Shown here: positions 33,658 through 42,360 of the stretch, piece by piece
Layout of the letters: every line of letters begins with the position of its first letter
Numbering within the stretch: the stretch's first letter is position 1
Assembly (NCBI GenBank): GCA_049975065.1
Contig: JBNGDN010000001.1
Strand: one strand, 5' to 3'
DNA: 64,000 nucleotides
DNA from: Hydrogenovibrio sp049975065
GTDB taxonomy: Bacteria > Pseudomonadota > Gammaproteobacteria > Thiomicrospirales > Thiomicrospiraceae
Made by a program: the position numbers and the translations under genes
Notes under the pieces: model-generated
What the model was told of the DNA's origin: nothing
The model's database searches: none
The model's input: the letters and a program-made list of their open reading frames with translations, nothing else

Positions 33658-35024
33658 CGATACTCTGGTCTGTTTTAGGCTTTATTGTCGCCATGGGTAT
33701 TTTGGTGACCATTCACGAATGGGGGCATTATATTGTCGCGCGTGCTTTTAATATTAAGGTGACGCATTTTTCGTTGGGGTTCGGTAAAGTGTTTTACCGT
33801 CGGCAGTGGGGCGAAACCCAGTTTCAGTTGAGCGTTGTGCCGTTGGGCGGTTACGTCCGCTTTGTGGATGAGCGAGAAGGGCCGGTAGCACCGGAAGATC
33901 GCGCCAGAGCTTTTAACCGTCAAAGTGTCTATCGTCGCTTTGCGGTGGTGGCCGCGGGACCGGTTGTCAATCTGGTGTTTGCATGGCTGGCCTTTTCGCT
34001 GATTTATTTCTCAGGTGTTTCGGGGTTAAAGCCGGTGTTTCAGAGTATCCCGCCGAAAACGCCTTTGGCCGAAGCCATGCCGAATAATGACCAGGCCTGG
34101 CAGGTTTTGAGTGTCAATGAACAATCGGTTCTGGATTGGCGTGCGGTCTATCAGCAGGTGCTGCAGGCACTGGCGGGCAAACAATCGTATCTGGATGTGC
34201 AGGTGCAGCCGTTAAACGGCGGCCAGGATCAGAATTTGATATTGCCTTTGAAGGGATTGGATATTAATCAGCCCGAGCAGGATTGGTTGAGTTCCTTGGG
34301 GTTTCGGCCGGAGTACCCTCCTTTTCAACCAGTCATTAACCAGGTTGTTGCAGGCTCCCCGGCTGAAAATATGGGGCTTGAGACCGGTGATCGTGTGGTG
34401 AAAATTGACGGTTATGCAGTTGATGATTGGTCTCAGTTGGTTGAATATGTGCGCAGCCACCCAAGTAAACCAGTAGAATTGCAGGTTGATCGTAACGGGC
34501 GTTCCGTTACGTTGGCAGGCGTGTTGGGGGAAGTGTCCTCTGGGCAAACGCCCGTGGGGCGTCTCGGAGCCTCGGTTCAATTGGATGAAGCGGCTTTGGC
34601 ACCCTATCGCATCACACAGTCGTTTGGCCTGTTGGCGTCGCTGGAAAAAGGTTGGCAGCATACGGTCGGTTTTGTGGATATGACGTTGAATATGATTCGG
34701 GGGATGTTGTTCGGCGATGTCTCACTCCAGAATCTTTCCGGGCCGGTCAGTATTGCCGAATTTTCCGGCAAAGCGATGCAGTCGGGCTGGGTGTCTTTTC
34801 TCACCTTGTTAGGTCTGTTAAGTTTGAGCCTAGGGATTTTGAATTTATTGCCAATTCCGGTTTTGGATGGCGGGCACCTTATGTTTTATCTGGTGGAGAT
34901 GCTTAAAGGCTCTCCTGTGAGTGAGGCGGTAGAAGTAGCGGCACAGAAAGTGGGTTTGGCTTTGATTCTGACGCTCACTTTTTTTGCATTATTTAATGAT
35001 GTGGTACGAATTTCGAATGGGTAA
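33654..35024 (+). CDS. rseP: RseP site-2 metalloprotease
   Basis: A 456-residue intramembrane zinc protease that cleaves the anti-sigma factor RseA in the sigma-E envelope stress response. Seen: HEWGH at residues 21-25, RRFAVVAAGPVVNLVFA, one clear PDZ domain after residue 200 (GSPAENMGLETGDRVVKIDG) and a second, less clear one before it, and the third metal-site motif IPVLDGGHL. The stop overlaps the BamA start region. Its place before bamA matches other gammaproteobacteria. Confidence 0.96.
   Translation: MTILWSVLGFIVAMGILVTIHEWGHYIVARAFNIKVTHFSLGFGKVFYRRQWGETQFQLSVVPLGGYVRFVDEREGPVAPEDRARAFNRQSVYRRFAVVAAGPVVNLVFAWLAFSLIYFSGVSGLKPVFQSIPPKTPLAEAMPNNDQAWQVLSVNEQSVLDWRAVYQQVLQALAGKQSYLDVQVQPLNGGQDQNLILPLKGLDINQPEQDWLSSLGFRPEYPPFQPVINQVVAGSPAENMGLETGDRVVKIDGYAVDDWSQLVEYVRSHPSKPVELQVDRNGRSVTLAGVLGEVSSGQTPVGRLGASVQLDEAALAPYRITQSFGLLASLEKGWQHTVGFVDMTLNMIRGMLFGDVSLQNLSGPVSIAEFSGKAMQSGWVSFLTLLGLLSLSLGILNLLPIPVLDGGHLMFYLVEMLKGSPVSEAVEVAAQKVGLALILTLTFFALFNDVVRISNG
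34091..34100. repeat. CCAGGCCTGG palindrome, copy 11
   Basis: In rseP, D-Q-A-W frame, preceded by TGA. Confidence 0.95.
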
Positions 35025-37305
35025 ACAGTTTACACAGGTTGTGTTTTGGCTGACATTATGGGTTTGGCCCTTTGTCTCTATTCAGGCAGCCGATTTTGCG
35101 GTGCAAAATATTCAGGTTGAAGGGAATAAGCGAATCAGTTTTGAAACCATTCGCAGTTATTTGCCGGTGGACGTGGGTGAGACCCTGACGCCGAAAAAAG
35201 TTGAACAGAGTATTGATGCGCTTTATCGCACGGGCTTTTTTCGGGACATTGCTATGTTTGAAGACGCTGATGGCGTTCTGCTGATTCGTGTCATAGAACG
35301 GCCTTCGATTGCTGAAATCAAAATTGAAGGGAATGATCTCATAAAAACCGAGGACATGAATATGGCCTTGGATTCTTTAGGCATTAAGCAGGGACGGATA
35401 TTCAATGATACCCAGATGGATCGAGTGGTGCTGGATTTGCGACGTCGTTATCAGAATCAGGGCTACTATGCTGCGGAAGTGGATATAGAAGTGACCGATT
35501 TGCCCCGAAATCGTGTGGGTTTGCTGATTAAAGTGGAAGAGGGCAAGCCTGCCAGTATTGGTCGTATTACACTGGTTGGCAACCATACCTATGAAGACGA
35601 TCGTTTGAAGTCGGCCATTGCGCTGTCTGAATCAGCGATGATTGGCGATTCCGATAAGTATGCCAAACCCAAGTTGCAGGCGGATATTGAAACCTTACGT
35701 TCCTATTATATGGACAGAGGGTTTGCTGAATTTGAAGTCATTTCATCCCAGGTCAGTTTGTCGCTGGACAAAACGCAGGTGTTCTTGACAATTAATGTCA
35801 AAGAAGGCGATCAGTTTACGGTTTCGTCCATTGATTTTTCAGGGGAAACCATTATTACGGAAGACGAGCTGGAAGCGTTGCTTGAAATCGAAGAGGGTGA
35901 GTTCTACTCGCGCAGTCAGATAGTCGCCACGGTGAATGCCATACGAGACCGTTTGAGTGAAGAAGGTTATGCTTTTGCCGAGATCGAGCCGCTGACGAAG
36001 CTGGACAAGGATAATCGTCTGGCCGCGCTGGATTTCCGCATTGAGCCAAAAAGTCGGGTCTATGTCCGTCGTATTCGTCTTGAGGGCAATACCCGCACGC
36101 AGGATCATGTGATCCGGCGGGAATTGCGTCAATTTGAAAGTGCGCCCTATTCGTTAAAAGCCGTGAGACGCTCAAATACCCGTTTGAATCGCTTGGGGTA
36201 TTTCAAAACCGCTAAAATCGAAACGGATCGAATTGCTAAGGACTTAGTGGATCTTGTGGTGAAGGTGGAAGAGCAATCGACCGGTTCCTTTAACGCCGGT
36301 GTCGGCTATTCACAGGTCGATGGCATCAGTTTCACGCTGGGGGTGACGGAGCGAAATATTCTCGGTACGGGCTATCGTGGTAATCTTGACGGTACTTACA
36401 GTGCCTCGACCAAGAGTGCGAATATTGGCTTGACCAATCCGTATTTTACTGAGGATGGCGTGTCGCTGGGCGGTGGGCTGTATTATCGGGAAATCGACGC
36501 TTCTGAATTGGATGTCGCCAATTACACCACCAACAATTTTGGGGTGCGTTTGACAATGGGCTATCCGATCAGCGAGTGGAGTAATTTAAACTACGGTACG
36601 AGATTCGACCATCTTTCCTTACAATGTAACGATGACTTCACCTACTGTAATGAATATGTCGATGAATACGGTACAGATTACGATTCGGTGCGACTGACCA
36701 TGGGCTGGAGCTACGATACCAAAAACGCTTTTTATTTTCCGACGCGCGGTCAACGTACCAGTTTGAGTGGTGAAGTGGCGATTCCGACCAACTCAACGAT
36801 TTCGTTCTACAAGTTGTATGCGAATGAAACCTTTTATGTGCCAATTACCGATATTTTTACGTTCCGCCTAAAAGGGGATCTGGCGTATGCCGGTGGAATG
36901 GACGGTTCCCCAGTGCCGTTTTTTGAAAATTTTTATGCCGGTGGTATTGGAACGGTGCGCGGGTATGAGCCGAATTCACTTGGGCCGCGCTATAACCAGG
37001 CAACGGATGGTTCCGATGACCCGACCGGTGCGCCCATTCGAATCATCACCAACGCCGAGCTCATTTTCCCGATGCCGTTTATTGAGGATTCCACTAACCT
37101 GCGTTTGAGTGTGTTTGCCGATGCCGGCAATGTGTTTACCGATTGGGAAGCGGTGGATTTGCCGGAATTTCGCTCATCCCTCGGCATGGGGGTGTCTTGG
37201 ATAACCCCAGTCGGACCTTTGGCCTTCAGCTTCGCGAAGGCGTTAAACGCTTCCAAAGACGACAAAACTCAAGTGTTTCAGTTTAACCTAGGGATGCCGA
37301 TGTAA
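35017..37305 (+). CDS. bamA: Outer-membrane protein assembly factor BamA
   Basis: A 762-residue Omp85 protein that folds beta-barrel proteins into the outer membrane. Seen: signal peptide ending IQAADF, five POTRA domains to about residue 405 (each with a G-N-x-R or similar loop), then a 16-strand barrel containing the VRGYEPNSLGPR loop (substrate-recognition). The C-terminus ends FNLGMPM, without the usual terminal aromatic. ATG 35017 is chosen for the signal peptide; the region upstream is inside rseP and the ribosome-binding site is weak. Confidence 0.95.
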   Translation: MGKQFTQVVFWLTLWVWPFVSIQAADFAVQNIQVEGNKRISFETIRSYLPVDVGETLTPKKVEQSIDALYRTGFFRDIAMFEDADGVLLIRVIERPSIAEIKIEGNDLIKTEDMNMALDSLGIKQGRIFNDTQMDRVVLDLRRRYQNQGYYAAEVDIEVTDLPRNRVGLLIKVEEGKPASIGRITLVGNHTYEDDRLKSAIALSESAMIGDSDKYAKPKLQADIETLRSYYMDRGFAEFEVISSQVSLSLDKTQVFLTINVKEGDQFTVSSIDFSGETIITEDELEALLEIEEGEFYSRSQIVATVNAIRDRLSEEGYAFAEIEPLTKLDKDNRLAALDFRIEPKSRVYVRRIRLEGNTRTQDHVIRRELRQFESAPYSLKAVRRSNTRLNRLGYFKTAKIETDRIAKDLVDLVVKVEEQSTGSFNAGVGYSQVDGISFTLGVTERNILGTGYRGNLDGTYSASTKSANIGLTNPYFTEDGVSLGGGLYYREIDASELDVANYTTNNFGVRLTMGYPISEWSNLNYGTRFDHLSLQCNDDFTYCNEYVDEYGTDYDSVRLTMGWSYDTKNAFYFPTRGQRTSLSGEVAIPTNSTISFYKLYANETFYVPITDIFTFRLKGDLAYAGGMDGSPVPFFENFYAGGIGTVRGYEPNSLGPRYNQATDGSDDPTGAPIRIITNAELIFPMPFIEDSTNLRLSVFADAGNVFTDWEAVDLPEFRSSLGMGVSWITPVGPLAFSFAKALNASKDDKTQVFQFNLGMPM

Positions 37306-37400
37306 AGGCGATGTCTGGGGTATTTGGCGTAAATAGGATTAAAAACCCGAATTAAATCGGATACAATATTTCAAATAGTTTGTGTGGTAAGGAATTTTAT

Positions 37401-37934
37401 ATGCGGAACTGGTTCGCGATCATTGTCGGAAGTCTGTGCATTTTGTTATCGAGTCAGGTTCTGGCCGAATCGGCCAAGCTGGGTGTGGTGAATGTCGCCT
37501 TGTTGTTAGAAAAAGCCCCCCAAGCACAAGCTGCGGGTAAAAATCTTGAAAAAGAGTTTGGGCCTCAGCAGTCGGAGTTGAAGCAACTGGCCAAACAGCT
37601 GGAGCAAAAGCAGCAGGCGTTCCAAAAAAATCAATTGGTGATGTCGGATACCCAAAAGCTCACGGCGGAGCGTGAAATCAGCATGATGTCACGTGATATT
37701 CAGCGTAAACGCAATGATATTCAGGAACTGGTTAATATTCGACGCAACGAAGAACTGGCTTCCTTGCAAAATCTTGTGAATAAAGCCATTCGTGAAATCG
37801 GTAAGCAGGAAAAATATGACTTGATTTTATACGAAGGCATTGCCTACACCAATGACCGGTTGGATATTACCCAAACGGTTCTAGAATACTTGCAAAAAGA
37901 ATTCCAGAAAAAGCGAAAAAATTTCAACCAGTAA
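37401..37934 (+). CDS. skp: OmpH/Skp-family periplasmic chaperone
   Basis: A 177-residue protein with a signal peptide cut near VLAES, then a long helical, charged region (residues about 45-135) that forms the jellyfish tentacles, and a small beta body including KLGVVNVALLLEKAP. Skp keeps unfolded outer-membrane proteins soluble on the way to BamA. AAGGA stands seven bases before ATG 37401. It is in the standard bamA-skp-lpxD order. Confidence 0.92.
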   Translation: MRNWFAIIVGSLCILLSSQVLAESAKLGVVNVALLLEKAPQAQAAGKNLEKEFGPQQSELKQLAKQLEQKQQAFQKNQLVMSDTQKLTAEREISMMSRDIQRKRNDIQELVNIRRNEELASLQNLVNKAIREIGKQEKYDLILYEGIAYTNDRLDITQTVLEYLQKEFQKKRKNFNQ

Positions 37935-37951
37935 TTTTTCAGAGCAGTCGA

Positions 37952-38995
37952 TTGAAACTTCAAGCTATTTTAGAACATCTGGGAGCCAAGGGGCTTCAGG
38001 TTGAGTTTCTGGGAGATTCCAGCGTTCCGATTGTACAGGTTTCGAGCCTGACTGAAGCGGGTTCCCAGCACATCAGTTTTTTCTCTGACCGTAAACGACA
38101 GGCTGAACTTGCTGACTGTCAAGCCGGTGCGGTGATTCTGAAACCGGAAGACGCCGAGCTCACCCAAACCAATCGACTTTTGGTCGATAATCCTTACTAT
38201 GCCTATGCCTTGACGGCGCAGTTTTTAAACCGATTGCACTATACCCCCGCTGTTCATGAAACCGCCGTTATTGATCCTTCCGTTCAGTTGGGTGATGGCA
38301 TCTATGTCGGAGCTCAGGCTGTTATTGGTGGTGATGTCAAAGTGGGTAAGGATTGTTACATCGGTGCCGGCTCGGTCATCGAAGAAGGCGTTGAAATCGG
38401 TGACGGTGCTTATATTGCCCCGAATGTGACTTTGATGAAAAACACCCTGCTCGGCCGAGAAGTTCGCTTGGAGTCAGGTTGCGTTATTGGCGGTGAAGGA
38501 TTTGGGTTTGCGAACCATGAGGGCGAGTGGCACCATATTCCTCAGATAGGTCGTGTTGTGGTGGGTGATCGTGTTTATGTCGGCAATAACACCACGATTA
38601 ATCGCGGCACAATCGGGGATACGGTGATTGAATCCAATTGTATTATTGATTGTCTGGTGCAGATTGGGCATAACGTGCGGGTGGGTTACGGAACCGTTGT
38701 GGTCAGTCAGGTCGGGATTGCAGGCAGTACTCAGATAGGGCAGTATTGCGTTTTAGCGGGTCAGACCGGGGTGGCTGGGCATATTGAAATCGCGGATCAT
38801 TGTCATTTTGCGGCGAAATCCGGCATCACTGGTCACGTCAAGGAAGCTGGACATTATTCTGGCTTTCCGGTCGTGCCAAGCGCTGACTGGCAAAAAACCA
38901 CCGTGCGCATTAAAAGTTTGAATAAGATGGCTCAAAAGGTCAAGCAGATAGAAAAGCAGTTAGAAGAAATAAAATCACAATTGGAAAATAATTAA
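37952..38995 (+). CDS. lpxD: UDP-3-O-acylglucosamine N-acyltransferase
   Basis: A 347-residue trimeric left-handed beta-helix enzyme, third step of lipid A synthesis. Seen: an N-terminal uridine-binding domain, then hexapeptide coils, the catalytic histidine in QIGHNVRVG, and GGEGFGFANHEGEW. TTG start 37952; the ribosome-binding site is weak. A helical tail (KVKQIEKQLEEIKSQ) ends one base before fabZ. Confidence 0.95.
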   Translation: MKLQAILEHLGAKGLQVEFLGDSSVPIVQVSSLTEAGSQHISFFSDRKRQAELADCQAGAVILKPEDAELTQTNRLLVDNPYYAYALTAQFLNRLHYTPAVHETAVIDPSVQLGDGIYVGAQAVIGGDVKVGKDCYIGAGSVIEEGVEIGDGAYIAPNVTLMKNTLLGREVRLESGCVIGGEGFGFANHEGEWHHIPQIGRVVVGDRVYVGNNTTINRGTIGDTVIESNCIIDCLVQIGHNVRVGYGTVVVSQVGIAGSTQIGQYCVLAGQTGVAGHIEIADHCHFAAKSGITGHVKEAGHYSGFPVVPSADWQKTTVRIKSLNKMAQKVKQIEKQLEEIKSQLENN

Positions 38996-38996
38996 G

Positions 38997-39437
38997 ATGC
39001 AAATTGATATTAAAGAAATTTTTGAGTATCTGCCACACAGGTATCCTTTTTTGCTCGTCGATCGCGTAACCGAATTCCATGCCGGGGAGTCGCTAAAAGC
39101 TTATAAAAATGTCACCTATAATGAACCGCAGTTTACAGGGCATTTTCCGGATAACCCTATTATGCCAGGCGTGATGATTATTGAAGCCATGGCACAGTGT
39201 ACCGGGGTTCTGGCGTTTAAAACGCAAGAGGTGAAGCCGGATGGTACGTCGATGTATTATTTGGCGGCGGTGGATAATTGCCGCTTCCGCAAGCCAGCGG
39301 TTCCTGGTGATCGCTTGGACTTTGAAGTGAAAGCGCTCAATAATAAAAAGGGTATCTGGAAATTTGAATGCACCACCAGTGTGGATGGCAAATTAATTGC
39401 CTCATGCGATATGATGTGTGCGGAACGCAGCGTTTAA
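38997..39437 (+). CDS. fabZ: 3-hydroxyacyl-ACP dehydratase FabZ
   Basis: A 146-residue hotdog-fold enzyme of fatty acid elongation. Seen: LPHRYPFLLVDRV with the catalytic histidine, and FPDNPIMPGVMIIEAMAQ with the catalytic glutamate. Two bases separate it from lpxD. It competes with LpxA for the same acyl-ACP pool, hence the clustering. Confidence 0.97.
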   Translation: MQIDIKEIFEYLPHRYPFLLVDRVTEFHAGESLKAYKNVTYNEPQFTGHFPDNPIMPGVMIIEAMAQCTGVLAFKTQEVKPDGTSMYYLAAVDNCRFRKPAVPGDRLDFEVKALNNKKGIWKFECTTSVDGKLIASCDMMCAERSV

Positions 39438-39458
39438 TGACTAACTGAAGGAAATTGC

Positions 39459-40229
39459 GTGATACATTCAACCGCCATAATAGATCCTCAGGCTCAGATC
39501 GATGCGGATGTTGAAATAGGTGCTTATTCGATTATCGAAGGGGCGGTGACGATTGGCTCCGGCTGTGTGGTCGGGCCGCATGTGGTGATTTCTGGCCCGA
39601 CGACCATTGGTCGCAACAATCGGTTTTTTCAGTTTGGCTCCATCGGTGCCGAGCCGCAGGATAAAAAGTATGCCGGCGAGCCGACCACCCTCGTAATTGG
39701 CGATAACAATACGTTTAGAGAAAATGTCACCTTAAATCGTGGCACGGTTCAGGATCGCGGCGAGACGCGAATTGGCAACGATAATTGGATCATGGCGGGG
39801 GTGCACATTGCCCACGATTGTGTGGTCGGAAACCACGTTATTTTTGCCAATGCTTCGGCGCTGGCCGGTCATGTGGTGGTGAACGATTGGGCGATTTTAG
39901 GCGGTTATACTCTTGTCCACCAGTTCTGTAATATTGGCGCACATTCTTTCTGCGGTATGGGCAGTGTCATCAATCAGGATGTGCCGGATTTTGTCACTGT
40001 ATCAGGCAATCTGGCCGGCCCGCGCGGATTGAATCTGGAAGGTTTGAAACGCCGTGGATTTGATCGTGACCAAATTAATCTTGTCAAGAAGGCGTATCGT
40101 GCCTTGTACCGCACAGGGTATCGTTTGGAAGAAGCCATTCACGAAATTGATGCCATAAACGATGAGCGCGATACGCTGGGTCATCTTCTTGCGTTTTTAA
40201 AACAATCTTCCCGTGGCATTGTCCGTTAA
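39459..40229 (+). CDS. lpxA: UDP-N-acetylglucosamine acyltransferase
   Basis: A 256-residue beta-helix acyltransferase, first step of lipid A synthesis. Seen: hexapeptide coils, NTFRENVTLNRGT, the catalytic histidine in GVHIAHDCVVGNH, and GGYTLVHQFCNIGAH. GTG start with GAAGGA close by. Its end overlaps lpxB by 17 bases. Confidence 0.97.
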   Translation: MIHSTAIIDPQAQIDADVEIGAYSIIEGAVTIGSGCVVGPHVVISGPTTIGRNNRFFQFGSIGAEPQDKKYAGEPTTLVIGDNNTFRENVTLNRGTVQDRGETRIGNDNWIMAGVHIAHDCVVGNHVIFANASALAGHVVVNDWAILGGYTLVHQFCNIGAHSFCGMGSVINQDVPDFVTVSGNLAGPRGLNLEGLKRRGFDRDQINLVKKAYRALYRTGYRLEEAIHEIDAINDERDTLGHLLAFLKQSSRGIVR

Positions 40230-41427
40230 TGCTCAAGAGGCCTCACAGCGAGGCCAACCTCCCTCACCTGTTTTTGCACTGGTCGCCGGTGAAGCCTCTG
40301 GTGACACGCTTGGCGCTGAGCTGATAATCTCTTTGAAACAGCGGTTTCCGCAGGCTTGTTTTGTGGGGATTGGTGGGCCTAAAATGCTGGCTGAAGGCAT
40401 GGAAAGCTGGTATCCGATGGAGCGGTTGTCGGTAATGGGGTTTTTTGAAGTCCTTAAAGTTTTACCAGGCCTGGTCAAATTGCGTCATCGGCTGATTCAA
40501 GGGTTGCGGGCGTTACAGCCGGATGTGTTTATTGGTATTGATGCGCCGGATTTTAACTTTCGTGTCGAGGCTGAACTCAAAGCAGCTGGGGTGCCGACGG
40601 TTCATTATGTCGGCCCTTCGGTTTGGGCCTGGCGCGAAAAACGGTTGCTCAAAATCAAACACTGTGTGGACGGCGTGTTGGTGCTCTTTCCGTTTGAGTT
40701 ACCCTTTTATGAGAAATATGGCATTCCAGCTCGTTTTGTCGGTCATCCTTTAGCCAATCAGGTGCCTGAGGTGCCCAATGCTGAACGGGCGAGAAGGGCG
40801 CTTGGGGTGCCGTTGGATGTTCCAGTGACGGGGCTTCTGCCCGGTTCGCGTCGCAGTGAAATTGATTCCATGATCGATGTTTATGTCCAGGCAGCGGCGT
40901 TTCTCGCCGACGTCTATCCAAGTATGTGGTTTTTGGTGCCGTGTGTGAACGCCGCCGCAAAACAACGTGTGGCGCAGTCATTTTCCCAGTATGGTCGCGA
41001 CTTGAACGTTCTTTTGTTGGATCAGCAGGCTCAGCGGGTGATGGAGGCCGCGGATCAACTGATTGTGACGTCCGGCACCGCCACTTTGGAAGCCGCCTTG
41101 ATGAAGCGCCCCATGGTTCTGGCGATTAAGTTGCACCCCATCACCCACTGGATTATGCGTCGTCTAGCGACAACTCAGTGGGTTGGCTTGCCGAATGTGC
41201 TGGCGCAAAAATCCATTGTGCCGGAATACATTCAACAGGCGGCAACCCCTAAGCAAATTGCGTTAGGCCTGGGGAAACTCATTTCCGACCCTGCTTTGCG
41301 CCAAGCGCAACTGACCGAATTTGACGCTCAATATCACTTGCTCAAGCAAGCGGCTTCTGAGCGCGCGGCGGAGGCGGTAGTGGAGTGGAGTGGATTGAAT
41401 GAGTGGGTGTATGACCAAACTACCTGA
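40213..41427 (+). CDS. lpxB: Lipid A disaccharide synthase
   Basis: A 404-residue family 19 glycosyltransferase that joins two acylated glucosamines at the inner face of the membrane. Seen: LVAGEASGDTLGAELI, GIDAPDFNFR, YVGPSVWAWREKR, FVGHPLANQ, LLPGSRRSEI and TSGTATLEAALMKRPMV. GTG 40213 is proposed, without a good ribosome-binding site, implying coupling to lpxA. Contains a CCAGGCCTGG copy encoding L-P-G-L-V. Confidence 0.95.
   Translation: MALSVNAQEASQRGQPPSPVFALVAGEASGDTLGAELIISLKQRFPQACFVGIGGPKMLAEGMESWYPMERLSVMGFFEVLKVLPGLVKLRHRLIQGLRALQPDVFIGIDAPDFNFRVEAELKAAGVPTVHYVGPSVWAWREKRLLKIKHCVDGVLVLFPFELPFYEKYGIPARFVGHPLANQVPEVPNAERARRALGVPLDVPVTGLLPGSRRSEIDSMIDVYVQAAAFLADVYPSMWFLVPCVNAAAKQRVAQSFSQYGRDLNVLLLDQQAQRVMEAADQLIVTSGTATLEAALMKRPMVLAIKLHPITHWIMRRLATTQWVGLPNVLAQKSIVPEYIQQAATPKQIALGLGKLISDPALRQAQLTEFDAQYHLLKQAASERAAEAVVEWSGLNEWVYDQTT
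40465..40474. repeat. CCAGGCCTGG palindrome, copy 12
   Basis: In lpxB, P-G-L frame, followed by TCA. Confidence 0.95.
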
Positions 41428-42043
41428 GCAATTAACCTTGTTTGAATTGGCTTCGTGCAAAACTTCCGGCTATGTTGTTGGGGTCGATGAAGTGGGGCGG
41501 GGGCCTTTGGTCGGGGATGTGGTTGCGGCGGCGGTCATTTTGCCGGAGTCGTGCGAGCTGAACCTGAAAGATTCTAAAAAATTAACGCCATCGCAACGCA
41601 CAAGGCTGGCGGATGCCATTCAAGCGCAGGCGCTGGCATTTTGCATTGCCAGTGCGACACCGGAGGAAATTGATCGGCTGAATATTTTGCAGGCGACCCT
41701 CGTGGCGATGCAGCGTGCGGTCAGCGGCTTGCATTTGCCGATTGCACAGGTGTTGGTCGACGGTAACCATTGTCCATCGCTCGAATACCCTTGTGAAGCG
41801 ATTGTAAAAGGGGATGGCAAGGTTCCTCAGATCAGTGCGGCCTCAATTCTGGCGAAGGTGCATCGTGACCGACAGATGCTGGCGTTGCATGAGCGTTACC
41901 CGGATTATGGCTTTCAGCAGCACAAAGGGTACCCGACTCGACAGCACCTGGAAAAGATCGCCCAATTGGGTGTGATTCCTGGATACCGCCACTCTTTTAA
42001 ACCGGTTCAAAAGGTTTTGAAGGCCTGGTCTGCACGAGCTTGA
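41399..42043 (+). CDS. rnhB: Ribonuclease HII
   Basis: A 214-residue enzyme that nicks DNA at single embedded ribonucleotides. Seen: GVDEVGRGPLVGDVV with the D-E catalytic pair, LKDSKKLTPSQR, LVDGN and the last aspartate in AKVHRDRQML. ATG 41399 has GGAG eight bases away and overlaps lpxB by 29 bases. In E. coli dnaE follows; here a cheV-type gene does. Confidence 0.95.
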   Translation: MSGCMTKLPEQLTLFELASCKTSGYVVGVDEVGRGPLVGDVVAAAVILPESCELNLKDSKKLTPSQRTRLADAIQAQALAFCIASATPEEIDRLNILQATLVAMQRAVSGLHLPIAQVLVDGNHCPSLEYPCEAIVKGDGKVPQISAASILAKVHRDRQMLALHERYPDYGFQQHKGYPTRQHLEKIAQLGVIPGYRHSFKPVQKVLKAWSARA

Positions 42044-42098
42044 GTCGGTTTTGGATGCGCGTGCCTTTCCGATGAAAGGGTGATCGTCCAGGGGCTTC

Positions 42099-42126
42099 CT
42101 TGAGCCATTTTTCTTGAACCATTTTT
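42099..42126 (+). repeat. 2 x 14 bp tandem repeat downstream of rnhB
   Basis: CTTGAGCCATTTTT followed by CTTGAACCATTTTT, 13 of 14 identical. It is in the 317-base gap before cheV, which holds no gene. Confidence 0.85.
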
Positions 42127-42180
42127 CCGGTTGCCCCAAATTGGTGAAACATTCGGGTTGAGAAAAGGGTTCAATTGCTA

Positions 42181-42207
42181 TAAAGTTTGGGAGTGAATGG
42201 GGGATGC
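42181..42207 (+). promoter_or_regulatory. Sigma-28 (FliA)-like promoter upstream of cheV
   Basis: TAAAGTTT, an exact match to the FliA -35 box, then 11 bases and GGGGATGC, which keeps the G and GAT of GCCGATAA (four of eight). The leader to cheV would be about 140 nt. A sigma-70 reading (TTGAGA 42158, TATAAA 42179) has a poor 15-base spacer. Confidence 0.5.
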
Positions 42208-42233
42208 TGTTTGGGTTTGCCGTTTGGATTTAC
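42208..42233 (+). repeat. 2 x 13 bp imperfect tandem repeat upstream of cheV
   Basis: TGTTTGGGTTTGC followed by CGTTTGGATTTAC, 10 of 13 identical, just after the sigma-28-like promoter. Confidence 0.6.
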
Positions 42234-42360
42234 CCTTTAGGCGCGGCCATCGTAGCGATGCGTTTCCCGAGTCACGCTGTTACTTGAGTGAAAAACGGAT
42301 TTTTTTATTATTCTGAGACTGCCTGTGTGCAAAAGTCTCCTTGAAACATTGGGATAGGCC

